In this document: piece by piece, positions 39,214 through 50,486 of the stretch | Layout of the letters: every line of letters starts with the position of its first letter | Position numbering within the stretch: the stretch's first letter is position 1 | NCBI GenBank assembly: GCA_963969595.1 | Contig: OZ018414.1 | Span: 16,289,660-16,353,659, forward strand | DNA length: 64,000 nt | DNA from: Neckera pumila | Taxonomy: Eukaryota; Streptophyta; Bryopsida; Hypnales; Neckeraceae | Direction of reading: 5' to 3' | Translations under genes and position numbers: made by a program | Notes under the pieces: generated by a model | The model's database searches: none | Seen by the model: only the letters and a program-made list of their open reading frames with translations | Told to the model about the DNA's origin: nothing

Positions 39214-39690
39214 TACTTTTGCCTTGGAAATTAATTTTTTGATATTTGCAAATGCCTTAATACCACCCATTTAGTCCTTCTCAGATGTTGCCATCAACTC
39301 TGTGAGCCAATGAGAACAAGGCGGCATAGGCCGAGTTGGCACAGAGTACTGTCAAGTTGGCAACGACCGTGCGTACCTTCTATGTACCAACAGGCCCATG
39401 TTGGTACCTCAGCACTAGCCGTAGTTTTGAGTGTCTAATTGAATAGTGTATATTGGGAACTATTTTATTATAACTTGTAAGTACCAAATGACTTGGGATG
39501 CAAGTGTAGACAGGGTTTTCAGAGTTGCAATTTCAAATCCACCACTTGAAATCATTGTACTCGCACTGTACACAATAGTTGACGAGCTAGGGGGAATGTG
39601 AAAGGAATTCGAGTGGTCAACGTGGAGATGCTCGCAAGGAACACATTGTACAGTGCGTTGGAATTGTTTCCCGCCAAATGAGGTGGCTCA
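39214..39690. promoter_or_regulatory. Left end of element X2 and presumed AB2 promoter
   Basis: Lies between the end of G1-like sequence and the AB2 start. The G-type composition ends at about 39,205, where ATGCCTA (39,206-39,212) also occurs at the proposed right border (53,182-53,188). No TATA box or terminal inverted repeat is evident. Confidence 0.4.
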
Positions 39691-42600
39691 TTGACGTTGT
39701 CACAATTATCGCCGGAATTTAGGGTCATTCACATTGCTGCGTTTACTGCGGTTTTAGGGTTCATTCATGTTGCCAACGTCCAGTGCCGGAATTTTAACCT
39801 ACTTGCAGAGATGACACTTCAGGATGTTACAAATAAGGAGAAGGGTAGTTCCTACACGACATCTGTAGCTCTTCATAGTAGATTTGCACCTATTGTGAAG
39901 AAAGGCGTTCGAGTGGACCAACAGCTTCTTAAATCCGAGTTTCTAGCGTTTAGAGCGTCAGGTGCCACCAACATGGATTTGTGGTTGGATGGCAATCTTT
40001 ACCCACCGGATCCAGTCACTAGGAAGCCACCACAGTTTCAAACGTTGAAGACTTACATAGAATTCCTTTGTCACGGTGAATCTGGACTCTTAGGATACAC
40101 TAACCACCTTGTTAGCACCAGCGATGCAGTGAAAGGTTTGGAACATGAATTAGAAAAAACACAAGCGGACTGTCTTCGTGAAATAGTAATATTGCAAAAT
40201 TCAATTGCAAAGCATGTGGCTGATCTTCATGCTGTTAACGGTAGGTGGGCTGAGCGTGAAAAGGACCTTCTTGCCGCTAGCAGAGTAGAGGTCGTTGAAT
40301 TCCAGAGGAAATCGGAATTTCTGAAGGCTCGATGTACAGCACTTGAACAAGAGTTGGAGAGGAATGACCTTCGTTACAAGAGCAACCTTGTGATTTTTCA
40401 ACAAGAGCATCGGGAAGCTACTGATCAACATCAGCAACAACTTGAGTCCAGGATGTTGCAAGCAGCTGAAGAGTTGGTGCGACAGCATGAAGTACACAAT
40501 GAAGAGCTTGCGTGTAAGAAGCAGGAACTTGCAGAAGTCAGGAAGGCGTTGTGGAAGTTAAAGAAAAAAATGGAGAGGATGGTGAGTACTCCACTAGGCG
40601 CGCAATTAAGAGCAAGCAAGTGTCTGTCTGAATTATCCAAGACGGGTGGCGCTGCAAGAGCTCGTGTAGCAAAAATTAGAAGCTTGTTGCAACCCCGACT
40701 TGTTCAGTCTATACAAGATGGAAACAAGAGTGGAGGCGGTAAGAAGCGCTTGTGTGGCGACAGGGATACACAAGAGGGGACGGGCGATGCCATTGGCCGA
40801 TTACTGTCGCAAGGGGAGACAGTGGCCTTGGTGTCAAATCCTAATAATAGTTTTGTTGCAACTCGAATGGCCAACTACTACCTTGACAAAATTGGTAAGG
40901 ATTTGGGTACAGAAGCGATACTGGCAGCATGTGACATGACAGGAGTGTCACAGAAAGGATACGGCGAGATCTACAAGACAATAAAAGGGAGAGTGCAGCT
41001 TGTTGACAAACGCTTGAAGCCAACATTCCTCCCGAATCCGCACAAGGTTTGGACTTACTCACCCTAGTTCATCAATTCAATCTCCACTGTGTCTCCAAAC
41101 ACTAGATGCCCGAGACGAATTTGTACACAATGCTCAGTTAATCTAGGACAATCAATACACGAGATATGGGGTCTAAGGTTTAGGGATTCTGCACTGAGCA
41201 CATGCTGGGGAGTTGCGGTCTAGAGACCTATGCTGAGTGTGTTGGAAACAAGTTGCTTCAGTTCAATCAATAGACGATGCTGAACAATAGAACAAGAACA
41301 ATCCTCAATAGTTTGGTAGGGGGGCAATGCATAGACGACACATGTGTTTTGTGGTATATGTATTGATAAAACATGCAATACGTTCATCAGGTCAAGTTGT
41401 TGCGATCTGAACTCAATTCAAAATTGAAAGATCTTGTTGGTGACTATTATCACATTGACAGTACATTGGAGATGGTGGCACAAGCTCCAGTGACCAATAC
41501 CAAAGGAAGGAAGAAGAAATCCGAGATAACACGAGTCGTCTTGACATCAAAGAACAACTTGTTTGTTGACATCGAAGTCGTGCAGAGGACTATGGTGAAG
41601 CTATACAGTTTCACCACCGAAGGTGACTACTTCATCCTAGAGTAGATTTCTAAGTCATGTTTCCAACAGTCAAGTGACCGCTCTAACTCACTCATATACC
41701 TTGACATTTGCATGAATTAAACTCATTGAAAATCATGGTGCTCGGATGTGCAGAAGTTGGGGACCACCCATTGATTTTTGTGTTGAAGATGGAGGAAGCA
41801 GAGATTGTGCATGGGAGGAAGTTTGAAAGGGTCAGTTTGACGCTCATGAACCGTGCCTTGGACACCAGTGTTCTAAAAACCGATGATAGGTATTTTTCAG
41901 TTCAATCTGAAATTGAAATATGGCCTATTGCCTGCTTCGAGGTTGCTAAGGAGTCACATGAGGTCCTCCAGTGGGTGTTTGAACAGACACCGTTTCCAGC
42001 ATTGATCAAGGCACAAGATGAGGGCCAGCTATTATGTGTTGACGGTGTTGGCAACTTCAAAGTACAGTGGCATTTGTCTGCGGATATGAAGACCATCAAA
42101 TGCTTGTACAGATTGAAACATGGAGCCAATGCCATTCATTCTTGCATCTATTGTAACCAAGAGCGGACGAAGCCAGTGGTGGGAACATCAGCAAGTGCTA
42201 CTTCAGAGGCCAGGAGAAGAAAGCATACGTGGCATGGAGGTCTATTTGCGGGTAATGTCCTCTCTAAACCAGTATCCATTGAAGAAGAATCCCGATGGAA
42301 ACCAATTTTGTCCATCCCACTTGAGAGGGTGCATATTTGTACACTGCATGCCTTGACAAGGATGATGGAGAAAATCCTTCACTTGCACTTCATGTTCATT
42401 TGGAACATGGAGAATGAGGCCCGTCAACAGGTTGCCATAGAAAATATGGAGAGGACATTGTCAGCAGCCGGGCTTCATGGTGGCAACGTGCGCATAATGA
42501 AGGACACGGTGCTCAGTGGTGCTTCCAACAGTGTCCCTGTTAAACCATCCCTTAGTGGCGTGACTGCTGGTAGGATGTTCCAACCATCCACTTGGTCAAG

Positions 42601-43443
42601 GCAAGATCGAGTTTGGAAGGACATCTTGCGCTCAAAAAACAACACACTCAATCAAGGTAGGCAATATCTTGAACGAGTAGAAATGTGGAAAGCACTGGAA
42701 ACAGTATATCCATATTTGGTCGGTTTATCCTTGGATCAAGAGCAAATTGACACTTTCAAGGGCAAGATTGAGACTTGGGGGCGCCTTTATGTTAAGTGCT
42801 TTGGAGAAGACCACGTCACTCATTATATGGTAAGTTCTAAACATGCATGGTAACTTTTTTTCAGGGTTGATGTTAGAAATTAAAATGGAAGTTATGCTTT
42901 CCGAGGTTTAGGGAATACAGTTGCGTACTGCTAAAGTAACTAAACCATTTCTAAATGATTCAGATGTAGGGTGCCATTTCCTTAAGGATGTGTGACTAAT
43001 TTGGGTCATTTTTGTCTTTGTAGCATAACCTTGTGCGGCATGGTCCATGGTATGTGCAAACATATGGGAGCCTAGCTGTTTGGAACAACCAAGGGATGGA
43101 AAAATCCCATCATGCAGCGAAGGTGGCTAATCAACATCACACTCAGCATGGTGGCACTAAAGATAGAACAAGTGCCATCATGCAGCAATATCAACATTGG
43201 TGCAGAAACATTCAACATAGGTTTGCAAAGAAGGTGGACTTGCTGGAATCAAGAAAAATCAAGACAGTGCACAATGACCCTACAATGGCTGCCGAGTTGC
43301 AGAAGAAGAGGATGGCCTATATTACATCAAACGGGCTGAATGCAGCTAGAAGGTGGAGGGAGAATAGAGCACGAAAAGGGAGAGCTTGGCTGAGAGTAGG
43401 AGCAGAGGAGGGTGTTGAAGACAATGACATGAACAGCCTCTAG
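39691..43443 (+). CDS. AB2: coiled-coil and transposase-like protein, intact
   Basis: Exons 39,691-41,046, 41,391-41,622, 41,754-42,829 and 43,024-43,443 total 3,084 bases: an uninterrupted frame of 1,027 codons plus TAG. Introns start GT and end AG, and positions agree with AB1. Landmarks: DLWLDGNLYPPDP near residue 96; a coiled coil about 145-305; KKRLCGD near 350; AACDMTGVSQKGYGEIYKT near 412; VGDYYHID near 466; DGVGNFKVQWHLSADMKTIK near 625; CIYC near 661; HICTLHALTRMMEKILHLHF near 722; HHAAKVANQHHTQHGGTKDR near 917. The Asp-containing block, CxxC and later HxCxLH recall the layout of RNase H-like transposon proteins known from invertebrates; this is from memory and unproved. A later Met (MTLQDVTNKEKG, residue 41) is an equally good start. 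It converges on C2. Confidence 0.78.
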
Positions 43444-43910
43444 AATCGGAGTATTGAAGCAAGGTGGTTGTTGACAACATACTCGAATTAGACGGACCAT
43501 GTAGAAGCATCTGACGTGTAGGAGTTTAGTGACGTTGAAATCACTAAATGTTAACATTACGTATTCAAGAATGAAAAACGTTCAAAACTATCCATTTTTA
43601 CAACTGCCACTTGTGAGAGCTTTACATGCTTATATACTAGGAACACTACTTTGGACCAGTCCCCATTTGAAATCCTGCAACATTCAGCCATTGCTAGGTT
43701 TCTTCTTGATGGAGATCTCCTCCCCATGTCCAATTGAAAGATTGAATTCACTCTGTCTTGATGATGAAGCTCCATCTGGAAGTATTCGGAAGTTGGTGGT
43801 ATGGAAGCTCTCACGTCATTGGTGGTATGGAAGTAGACTCAGCTCCCCACCCTTCACTTCTTCGAGACCTGGCTCCATGACTGCAAGACATACAATGCAT
43901 GTTTAGGTAT

Positions 43911-45509
43911 TCATGAACTAAGAAAAAAAGAAGCATGCTTAGCCAGAGTGGTAAGTGGAATCAGCTCACCTGTCTTTAGGGGTGCTTGGGCCTCCAACCT
44001 TTTTTTCATGCTGGCAACATCCTGCTCCATTTGGGATGTAAGGGGAACCCCGAATTGAGCCATCCAAGCTCCAGAGAATGCGGTCTCACAACAAGGACAC
44101 GTATATTTATTCTCTTCCAGCAACAAGGCAATGCATATAGGGTGAAATCCACAACCACAAGAAGCGATGATCACAGCCTGTGCTACAAACCCTTTCTTCT
44201 TACAACCTGCACAGAATTTGGGTCCTATAATCAACAATGGAGGTTCAGAACGAGTTGTTGGATATACAAAAGGAGCTCTAGGTCGCAATGCAAAGGAAGA
44301 ACCTTTGAGCTTCCGAAACTTCTCTGCGGCGTTGGCAACACACGTTTTGGAATGCGCAAGTGCCTTCAGTGCCTCAGGATACGCTGAAGCTCGAATGGCC
44401 CGTATGGAGTCAAGTGATTTTGCGTGCATCTCCCTCGTTGAAATCAATTTGTCCACCAATTGTTGTCCCTCCCTCAACTTTGCTATGGCACTCTCGTGCG
44501 CGCCTTGGCGTTGCATCGCCTCAGCCTCGTCAACCAAAGCCGTATACTGCTCGTTTAGGGCCCGTTCATCTCTCTCTACGGCAACCAGAGCCTCGCCTGA
44601 TTCTTGCATTGCCTTCAGGAGCAGGTTGCTGGAGGTTCTAGCTTCTTCCGCTAGTTTCAGGAATCCACGCAATTCGCTTTCCGCCTTTGCTAGTGCGGAA
44701 GAACTTGTCCTTCTATGTGAATGTCGATGGCTACTTTCGTGCCGCCTGGACCTCGGAGACCTGGTAGAAACAGTTGTAGGCATAGGCAATTGACTGCCGG
44801 TTGTGCTCTCGGGAGGTCGGTAGTTTAGAGCTACTGCTGCGCACAAAGTAGAAAGTTGTTGGTGCATTGCTACAGGACCTAGTTTGTGTCGGTTTTGGCT
44901 CTTCTGCTCCATTCGCACCTTGCGCCTTTTGACTGCCTCTTTCACCCAGTCTATTTCAACCTTGTGTATGAACGTGGCAAAGCAAGCCCGTAAGAACCTC
45001 AAAGAAAAAGAGTTGTTGCAAGGTTGCCCTCCATACACTTGCTGATAGAGTTCCAGAAATTGCGCCGCTTGGGCATTGTCTGTTGACAACGCCAATGGGA
45101 ACCTGTACTTGTCACCTGGCTGGTGTTTCTACTTCTCCTGGATCTCGATGTCAGTAACTCCCGTATTCTGCAATACTTGGTCTACTAGAATGCCACGGGA
45201 GCAGAGACCAACGACAGTGCCAAAGAATTGCTCATCGTACACACCATGACGACCTTGAAGCACGGGTGCAACAACGCACATGTGCTGCTTCAGCAATTCC
45301 GGAATTCCTTCCATTGGAATAGGCTTTTGGAATTCGTCGCTGGTAACGCCTACTGCGATGTTTCCAGCGTTGTCATCATCGTCAGGGACCACATCCTCGA
45401 CCGAATTGCGTGGTATGGAATTACGATCCTCCGTGCCCATTCCCCCATCTTCTACGTGCAACCTTCTCCTCCTCGCAGCACAAGCTCGAGTGTTTCTTCC
45501 GGGACTCAT
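43911..45509 (-). pseudogene. C2: coiled-coil, RING-like protein with one in-frame TAG
   Basis: Reads in one frame for 532 codons except for TAG at 45,131-45,129, between DIEIQEK and KHQPGDKYRFPL. C3 is continuous across this point (CDWTAGEGANKLRYPL), so the stop is not in an intron; the nearest C3 residue is Trp. Domains: basic N-terminus; HMCVVAPVLQGRHGVYDEQF then VVGLC; VYGG...FLRACFATF; coiled coil; and a Cys/His cluster FCAGC...SCGCGFHPIC...YTCPCC with spacing C-x2-C-x14-C-x-C-x2-H-x2-C-x11-C-x2-C. This is a RING-like, probably two-zinc arrangement, as in ubiquitin ligases. The gene is tail to tail with AB2 (stops 467 bp apart). Read-through of the single stop cannot be excluded, so it may be a nearly functional copy. 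Confidence 0.78.
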
Positions 45510-47982
45510 GGATCACGATGAAAAAGCCTTGAATCAACAAAAATGTCCTACTCGCAGTGGGAGCTAGCAAGCAGCCGGTGAGATTGCTCCAAAACCGATT
45601 GACAAAGGTCGCCCAGAAGACTCCCATACAAGCTTAGTCCCCGATTGCTCGTTGTATGTCATGACGGTGACTGTCAATAAAGAATGGTAGAGACCCCATA
45701 CCGTCGACCATCAGAGGCATGATGGTGCTACTGAATGCCTGCACTTAGTGCGTTGACAACAAGCCGTCGACACATGTAAAGGCTATTAATGATGCCTCTA
45801 ATCACTGAATGGTTCAAACATGTCACAGATCTCTCATAAATCAGCTGATTTGAGTAATCATAGTCGGGTGTTGTAAGACTTTTAGTCAAGTGGAAATGCC
45901 CAACACTTTGTAGTATGTTGTGGCTTAGCTGGATTTATTTTGACCTAGTTTCCAATAGATGTTTTGAACAACAAAATAGATAATAGAATTGAACAAAATT
46001 AGAATTGGTTGCTTCATTGAAATAGATTGGGCAAGTCCAATGATGCATACATAATTTTAGTTTCAAAAAAACAAACTCCATTTGCGGTGAATTTGTTCAA
46101 TTAAAATTTGTGGTTTTACATAATAATTGATTAAAATTTATTGGTGATGCATATTTATAATTTGATTCGGCACAAATTGTTAGGAAACATGCAAACACAT
46201 CTTTAACACTAAAAGACACCACATTTAGTAACAACACTATTCTCTATGAAGAATTCAATGTGAAGGGTTCCATAAATACAAAACTAAACCCATTTTAGAA
46301 TTTAAGATTATGTGAAGTAGTTAGAAAATAGGATTTCAGATCAATTGACCCCTTTCGTGATGTCTTATTTACATCAGATGTATCTATAAAATTAATCTAA
46401 TTTGTGGTCAACTCCATTTCTAAAAGGAAAAAGAGCAACTTTCATTGAATTAAAAAAAATGGGGAGCAAAGTTGTAGCAAAAAATTAATCTACTAGGAGT
46501 GTTTTTGAATTCCTTTTTAGAAGACAAAAATTGATAAACTTGTGTTCAAATTTAAAAATGGGGAGCAAATTTGTTGAATTTGTTAAACCATATCTTAAAA
46601 ACAAAAGTGATCTTCCATCTCAAAATGCCAATGAATTTTCAACAAAAAATTTGAAATGATTTGTGGTAACCCGTCTAAGAGGCTCTTGCACTAATGTGTG
46701 AAGTCCACACACGTCCCTTTATATTAGCATGAGTGGGGACTGAATACCAATTATTATGGAATAATGAAACTAAAGTATTACCAATCATTATGGAATAATG
46801 AAACTAAAGTATTAGTAGAAGTTAAACTAGATGTCTACCTTGTTCTACAGGATGTCTACCTTGTTCTACAAAAAAATTTAGAATATGGAATGTAGATTAT
46901 TTATAACAACATTGGAACCATTTGGTATTGGAATGTTTCAATTCCATAAATAAATTCTTAACAATGTTGTATTTAAAATCATACTCAACTTCTTCTATTT
47001 ACTAATTTTTTCAAGGATGAATACAAAATCTGTTTTGTTGAAAATTTTATATATATTTCCTACTTATTTCATCAACTGATACAATATTATTGAGAGTACC
47101 TAGACATGTTTCTCTAAAAAATTTGAAAGATGAAATCTAACTATTTGAGAAGAATTGAAAACATTTTTTTTTTGAAATCCAAGCAACAAAATCTTAAAAT
47201 TGGTAAGGTTTCTTTTAGTTGAATTTTTGGTAGGATGTAATCTAACAAGTGCAATATAGGATCCTACAGTTGAATTTGTTAATGAATAAATATAGATGAA
47301 GATCTTAGCATTGTTTTGGGTTTCACTAATTTGAAGCAGTTTTAGGCCTAAAAGTAACAAATTCATTTAGGGAGTAAATAGTGCATGAATGAGGAAAATT
47401 TGTTTGAAACACTTGTAAGTCAGAATCATTGTTTCCAGAATCCTAAGTGTGGAACTTGAAATGAAGTCATGGATTTTGAAATTACATGTTATTTTGAACT
47501 TATGCATGCATTTAAAACCCTCTACAAACATGAATTTATTTTGTTTTTATTTATCCTAATTTCTAAACTACATGCCATAGTTATTTGAACTCGTTGAGAT
47601 GTCTTGCCGAATAGTTACGTTGAATTGTTTCCTTTGATGGTTTTCAATGTTTCCAGCTTCGTCCTTAGAATTTTTCAGTTCCTTGCTTGATGACTCAAGC
47701 AATTTAGGGTTTAGGGTTTAAGGATAATGACCTAACCCTTGAACCCTAATAAATCCTTTGATATTGTGAATGTTGGTTCGCCCCAATGTTGACAGCATAA
47801 TTTTCACTTAAACACTCTGAAACCAGTCACTCCTTTCCTCCCATGTCCTGGTGTCCTGACTTCATCATGAGTCCTCATGGTGCCCACTGTAGACCCTAAA
47901 CCCTCCTGTTTCATGATTACAATAAGCTTAAGAGGTCCACTCAGCCGTTTCCATTAAGGTACATGTTTTAAAAAAGCTTAAG
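45510..47982. other. AT-rich spacer between divergent C2 and C3
   Basis: About 2.5 kb, AT-rich, between the 5' ends of the two divergent C genes. It should contain both promoters. No gene was seen. The minus-strand frame at 47,366-47,100 has random AT-rich composition. Confidence 0.6.
46746..46871. repeat. Two adjacent short tandem duplications
   Basis: A 34-bp unit beginning ACCAATTATTATGGAATAAT is present twice with one difference (46,746-46,813). About 16 bp on, the 21-bp unit starting GATGTCTACCTTGTTCTACA is present twice (about 46,830-46,871). Confidence 0.85.
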
Positions 47983-48046
47983 ATGTCAACTTGTACGCTC
48001 TTAGCCACCACTGTAATTATTTTCTATCCTGTAAACCCTAAACCCA
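47704..48046. promoter_or_regulatory. Cluster of plant telomere-like (telo-box) motifs upstream of C3
   Basis: TTTAGGGTTTAGGGTTT lies at 47,704-47,720. ACCCTAAACCCT lies at about 47,893-47,904 and AAACCCTAAACCC at about 48,033-48,045. AAACCCTA is the known plant telo-box, common in promoters of growth-related genes, and matches the Arabidopsis-type telomere repeat. Here the cluster lies 250-600 bp before the C3 start codon. Confidence 0.6.
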
Positions 48047-48092
48047 TCCTCCTCCTGACGCTAAGCAGGCTTCAAAGAATGCAGATACCTTG

Positions 48093-48182
48093 TCTCTCTC
48101 CGCTGCTTATTGCCATCCTTCTTCTCTCTCCCTTGCTTGTTGCCATCGCCATTCTCTCTCCGTTGCTTGTCGCCATTGCCTT
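48093..48182 (+). repeat. 30-bp pyrimidine-rich tandem repeat, three copies, in C3 leader
   Basis: Three head-to-tail 30-bp units, the first starting TCTCTCTCCGCTGCTTATTG. The rest of the leader to the start codon is also CT-rich, like a plant Y-patch/5' UTR. In one frame (ATG at 47,983) the units encode a repeating hydrophobic decapeptide close to LSPLLVAIAI; this could be an upstream open frame or chance. Confidence 0.75.
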
Positions 48183-48298
48183 CTTCTCTCTTCCTTTGTC
48201 GTTATTCTTTGTGTAGGCTTGTTTCCATCCCCTTCTTCTCTCTTCCTTTGCCGTTGTTCTCTGTGTAAAAGCCTCTCTTACCTTCCTGTGCTTCCAAC

Positions 48299-50131
48299 AT
48301 GACTAGTGGGGCCAGGAGCTCACGGTCAAAAAGCCTTGTGAAAGGCAAAGCGGCTCTTTCTGAAGAGGAGCGGAGGTCTCCAAAGACTGCAGGGAAACAG
48401 TCGAAGAAGGAGGACGTCAACGACGGTGGAATTCGCTCAATTTGGGATGAGCCATTTGACTTAGAGGGGTTACCAAGGGAGTTGCGGAAGTCGTTGGTTG
48501 TGGTGGCACCGTGCTTGTTAGGGAGAGCAAAAGCAATTTACGATGAGAAGTTCTTTCACGATGTGGTAGGGCTTTGCAACAGCGGTCCTCTGCCCAAAGA
48601 CGTGACGGACGTCCATGTTCCACCGGAGATATACGAGTGCGACTGGACTGCTGGAGAGGGTGCAAACAAGTTGAGGTACCCGCTTGATTGGTGTGCCAAT
48701 CCAGCTGCCCGGGATTTATACACAATGCGTTACCATTCCGTATACGGCAATATCCCCGACAACAAGGCGATTAGTCTGACCTTCCTCCGCGCTTGCGTGT
48801 TCTATTACCAAGACAAGTGTAACAAGGTCAATTGGGCTGCTGCAGCTGCTAAGGTGATTGCAGACCGCGGAAAGCATGCTGGAAACAACCCTCAAAAATT
48901 GGGTCCTCCAACATTGAAGAATCAGATGGCGGGCATCGTGAAGGAGTGCGCAAGGTACATCGATGAGCATTGTGGACTTCGGGGCATTGGTGGGGGTGGG
49001 GGTCCAAGTGGAGCGAGAAGTGGCGCCAATGCAGTGCAGAAGGTGGAGCAGCTCTTGAAGGAGATCAAGTCCAGGACTGAAGCACTGCAAGAATCTGGGC
49101 AGGCAATTCAGGCCATGGAGGTAAGGAAAGGTAAAGTAGCCGCTACTGGTCTGGAGTTGGAAGCTGAGGATGAGTGCCTCAATGAGGTAAAGGATGAGCT
49201 GCGGAAGAACAGCAAGGGCCATGCTGCAGCCGGGGAGGTGACAGAGAAGGAGGAGTGTGACAAACAACAGCGTCAGGTTAACAAAAGAATTGCAGCTAAC
49301 AATGATCTTTGGGAGTCAAACCAGGCGTCCTTGGAGAAATTGAAGGTGACCTTAGAGCGTGACCGCACTGAGCAGGAGCGTTGGGAGCACGAGCTGGAAA
49401 CGCTGATGAAGAAATGGGCAGCTGAGAAAGCATCGCAATTCTCCATAAAGCCGAAACAGCCTGTTGGGATCAATGTGTCGGAAGCGGGTGTTGCTCTAGA
49501 TGTGAAGGTAGACGCACCATGTGGAAGCTGCTCGCATCTATTTGTTGCCAACTGTGCTGTTTCTTTCTCATGTGGATGCTTGTTTCACCCGTGGTGCTTG
49601 TGGGGCGAACTAGTGTCTGGTACATCCGTTTGTCCTCGTTGCAAACAAGTGGCGGAGCAGAGTTGGTTGGAATCATGGGGGTGTGAAGGTTTTCAGCAAG
49701 TGGATCTGGGTTCTGTGTCCCAAAAAAATAAACATACACCTTTGCCCCCCGGTTCTACTGTTCGGAAGAGAGCAGCTGTTGGAAATGCTCACTCTTTACC
49801 ACCGGCGAAGCTTACTAAGCCGAGGGGGGCGAAAATGGGTGCATCGTCACCAATTGGTCCTCTCGAGGATCCATCGAGGGGGCGAATAAGGGTGCATCGT
49901 CACCGATTGGTCCTCCCAAGGGTCCATCGCCCCTTGCCGGTAAGAGTGGAACGCATGTCCCGCAGCTTATGCCTCTACTTCACCCAGTCCTACCATTTCC
50001 GTGCTTTGCTAACCGTAAGCGTGGGAGGCCATACACAGAAGCTGTTGCTGCAGCCATTACATGCCTCAAACTTCATAGTGCGTGTCCAATGTTCCTCATT
50101 GACGAGAATTGAAATAGTTTCTGCTGCTTGA
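48299..50131 (+). CDS. C3: coiled-coil, RING-like protein with a likely C-terminal frameshift
   Basis: 610 codons from MTSGARSSRSKS. Regions: basic Ser-rich N-terminus; WDEPFDLEGLPRELRKS, then VVAPCLLGR and KFFHDVVGLC near residues 42-97; a VYG...FLRAC block near 145-170; GNNPQKLGPPTLKNQM near 197; coiled coil about 245-390. The Cys/His cluster has Cys408, Cys411, Cys425, Cys427, His430, Cys433, Cys445 and Cys448. Its spacing matches C2, and it suggests a RING-like zinc fold that could recruit ubiquitin-conjugating enzymes. Beyond residue 510 the frame is probably wrong. A 54-bp coding repeat has six G in its first unit and five in the second. In the next frame the sequence stays protein-like with an AT-hook-like RKRGRP and ends at TGA 50,110-50,112. 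This is either a real one-base loss or a sequencing error. It converges on D3. Confidence 0.72.
   Translation: MTSGARSSRSKSLVKGKAALSEEERRSPKTAGKQSKKEDVNDGGIRSIWDEPFDLEGLPRELRKSLVVVAPCLLGRAKAIYDEKFFHDVVGLCNSGPLPKDVTDVHVPPEIYECDWTAGEGANKLRYPLDWCANPAARDLYTMRYHSVYGNIPDNKAISLTFLRACVFYYQDKCNKVNWAAAAAKVIADRGKHAGNNPQKLGPPTLKNQMAGIVKECARYIDEHCGLRGIGGGGGPSGARSGANAVQKVEQLLKEIKSRTEALQESGQAIQAMEVRKGKVAATGLELEAEDECLNEVKDELRKNSKGHAAAGEVTEKEECDKQQRQVNKRIAANNDLWESNQASLEKLKVTLERDRTEQERWEHELETLMKKWAAEKASQFSIKPKQPVGINVSEAGVALDVKVDAPCGSCSHLFVANCAVSFSCGCLFHPWCLWGELVSGTSVCPRCKQVAEQSWLESWGCEGFQQVDLGSVSQKNKHTPLPPGSTVRKRAAVGNAHSLPPAKLTKPRGAKMGASSPIGPLEDPSRGRIRVHRHRLVLPRVHRPLPVRVERMSRSLCLYFTQSYHFRALLTVSVGGHTQKLLLQPLHASNFIVRVQCSSLTRIEIVSAA
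49821..49928 (+). repeat. 54-bp coding tandem repeat with a G-run length change
   Basis: Unit 1 starts at 49,821 with CGAGGGGGGCGAA (six G) and unit 2 at 49,875 with CGAGGGGGCGAA (five G). Both go on to GGTGCATCGTCACC(A/G)ATTGGTCCT. Eighteen codons per unit would keep frame; the lost G breaks it. Confidence 0.88.
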
Positions 50132-50246
50132 AGTTGTGTAGATTAGTTGGAATTTACAGAGATGAATCACTCTTTCATGTCCTCCAGTTTGTTGGAAACG
50201 CGTTGGTTCTTTGTCCTAATTTGTGAATTTTCTCTGGTGATGTGGC

Positions 50247-50486
50247 ATGCTGAAAACAACAAATGAAACAATTGAAGCAAGGAGGAAGCTGGAAAAAGAA
50301 GCTACCAACGCAGGAGTGACAGTTGCGTCTCAGTCCAAGCCACACTCATCAAACGTCGATGGGATTGCTAACTCAGATGAAGACGAACTTGCTATTGAAG
50401 AACAAGGAACTCCATCGGAGTCATCGAAGTCATTGGATGCCATTTCAGGCGAACTAGATGCGTGTATATCAAAATGCCTTGAGTAG
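50247..50486 (+). CDS. Small acidic frame, possible last exon of C3
   Basis: 79 codons, acidic and Ser-rich (NSDEDELAIEEQGTPSESSK), starting MLKTTNETIEARRKLEKEA. It lies about 130 bp after the C3 frame on the same strand. C4 also has an extra C-terminal tail after its Cys/His cluster. It could be a terminal exon of C3 or a chance frame. No clear splice junction could be assigned. Confidence 0.35.
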   Translation: MLKTTNETIEARRKLEKEATNAGVTVASQSKPHSSNVDGIANSDEDELAIEEQGTPSESSKSLDAISGELDACISKCLE

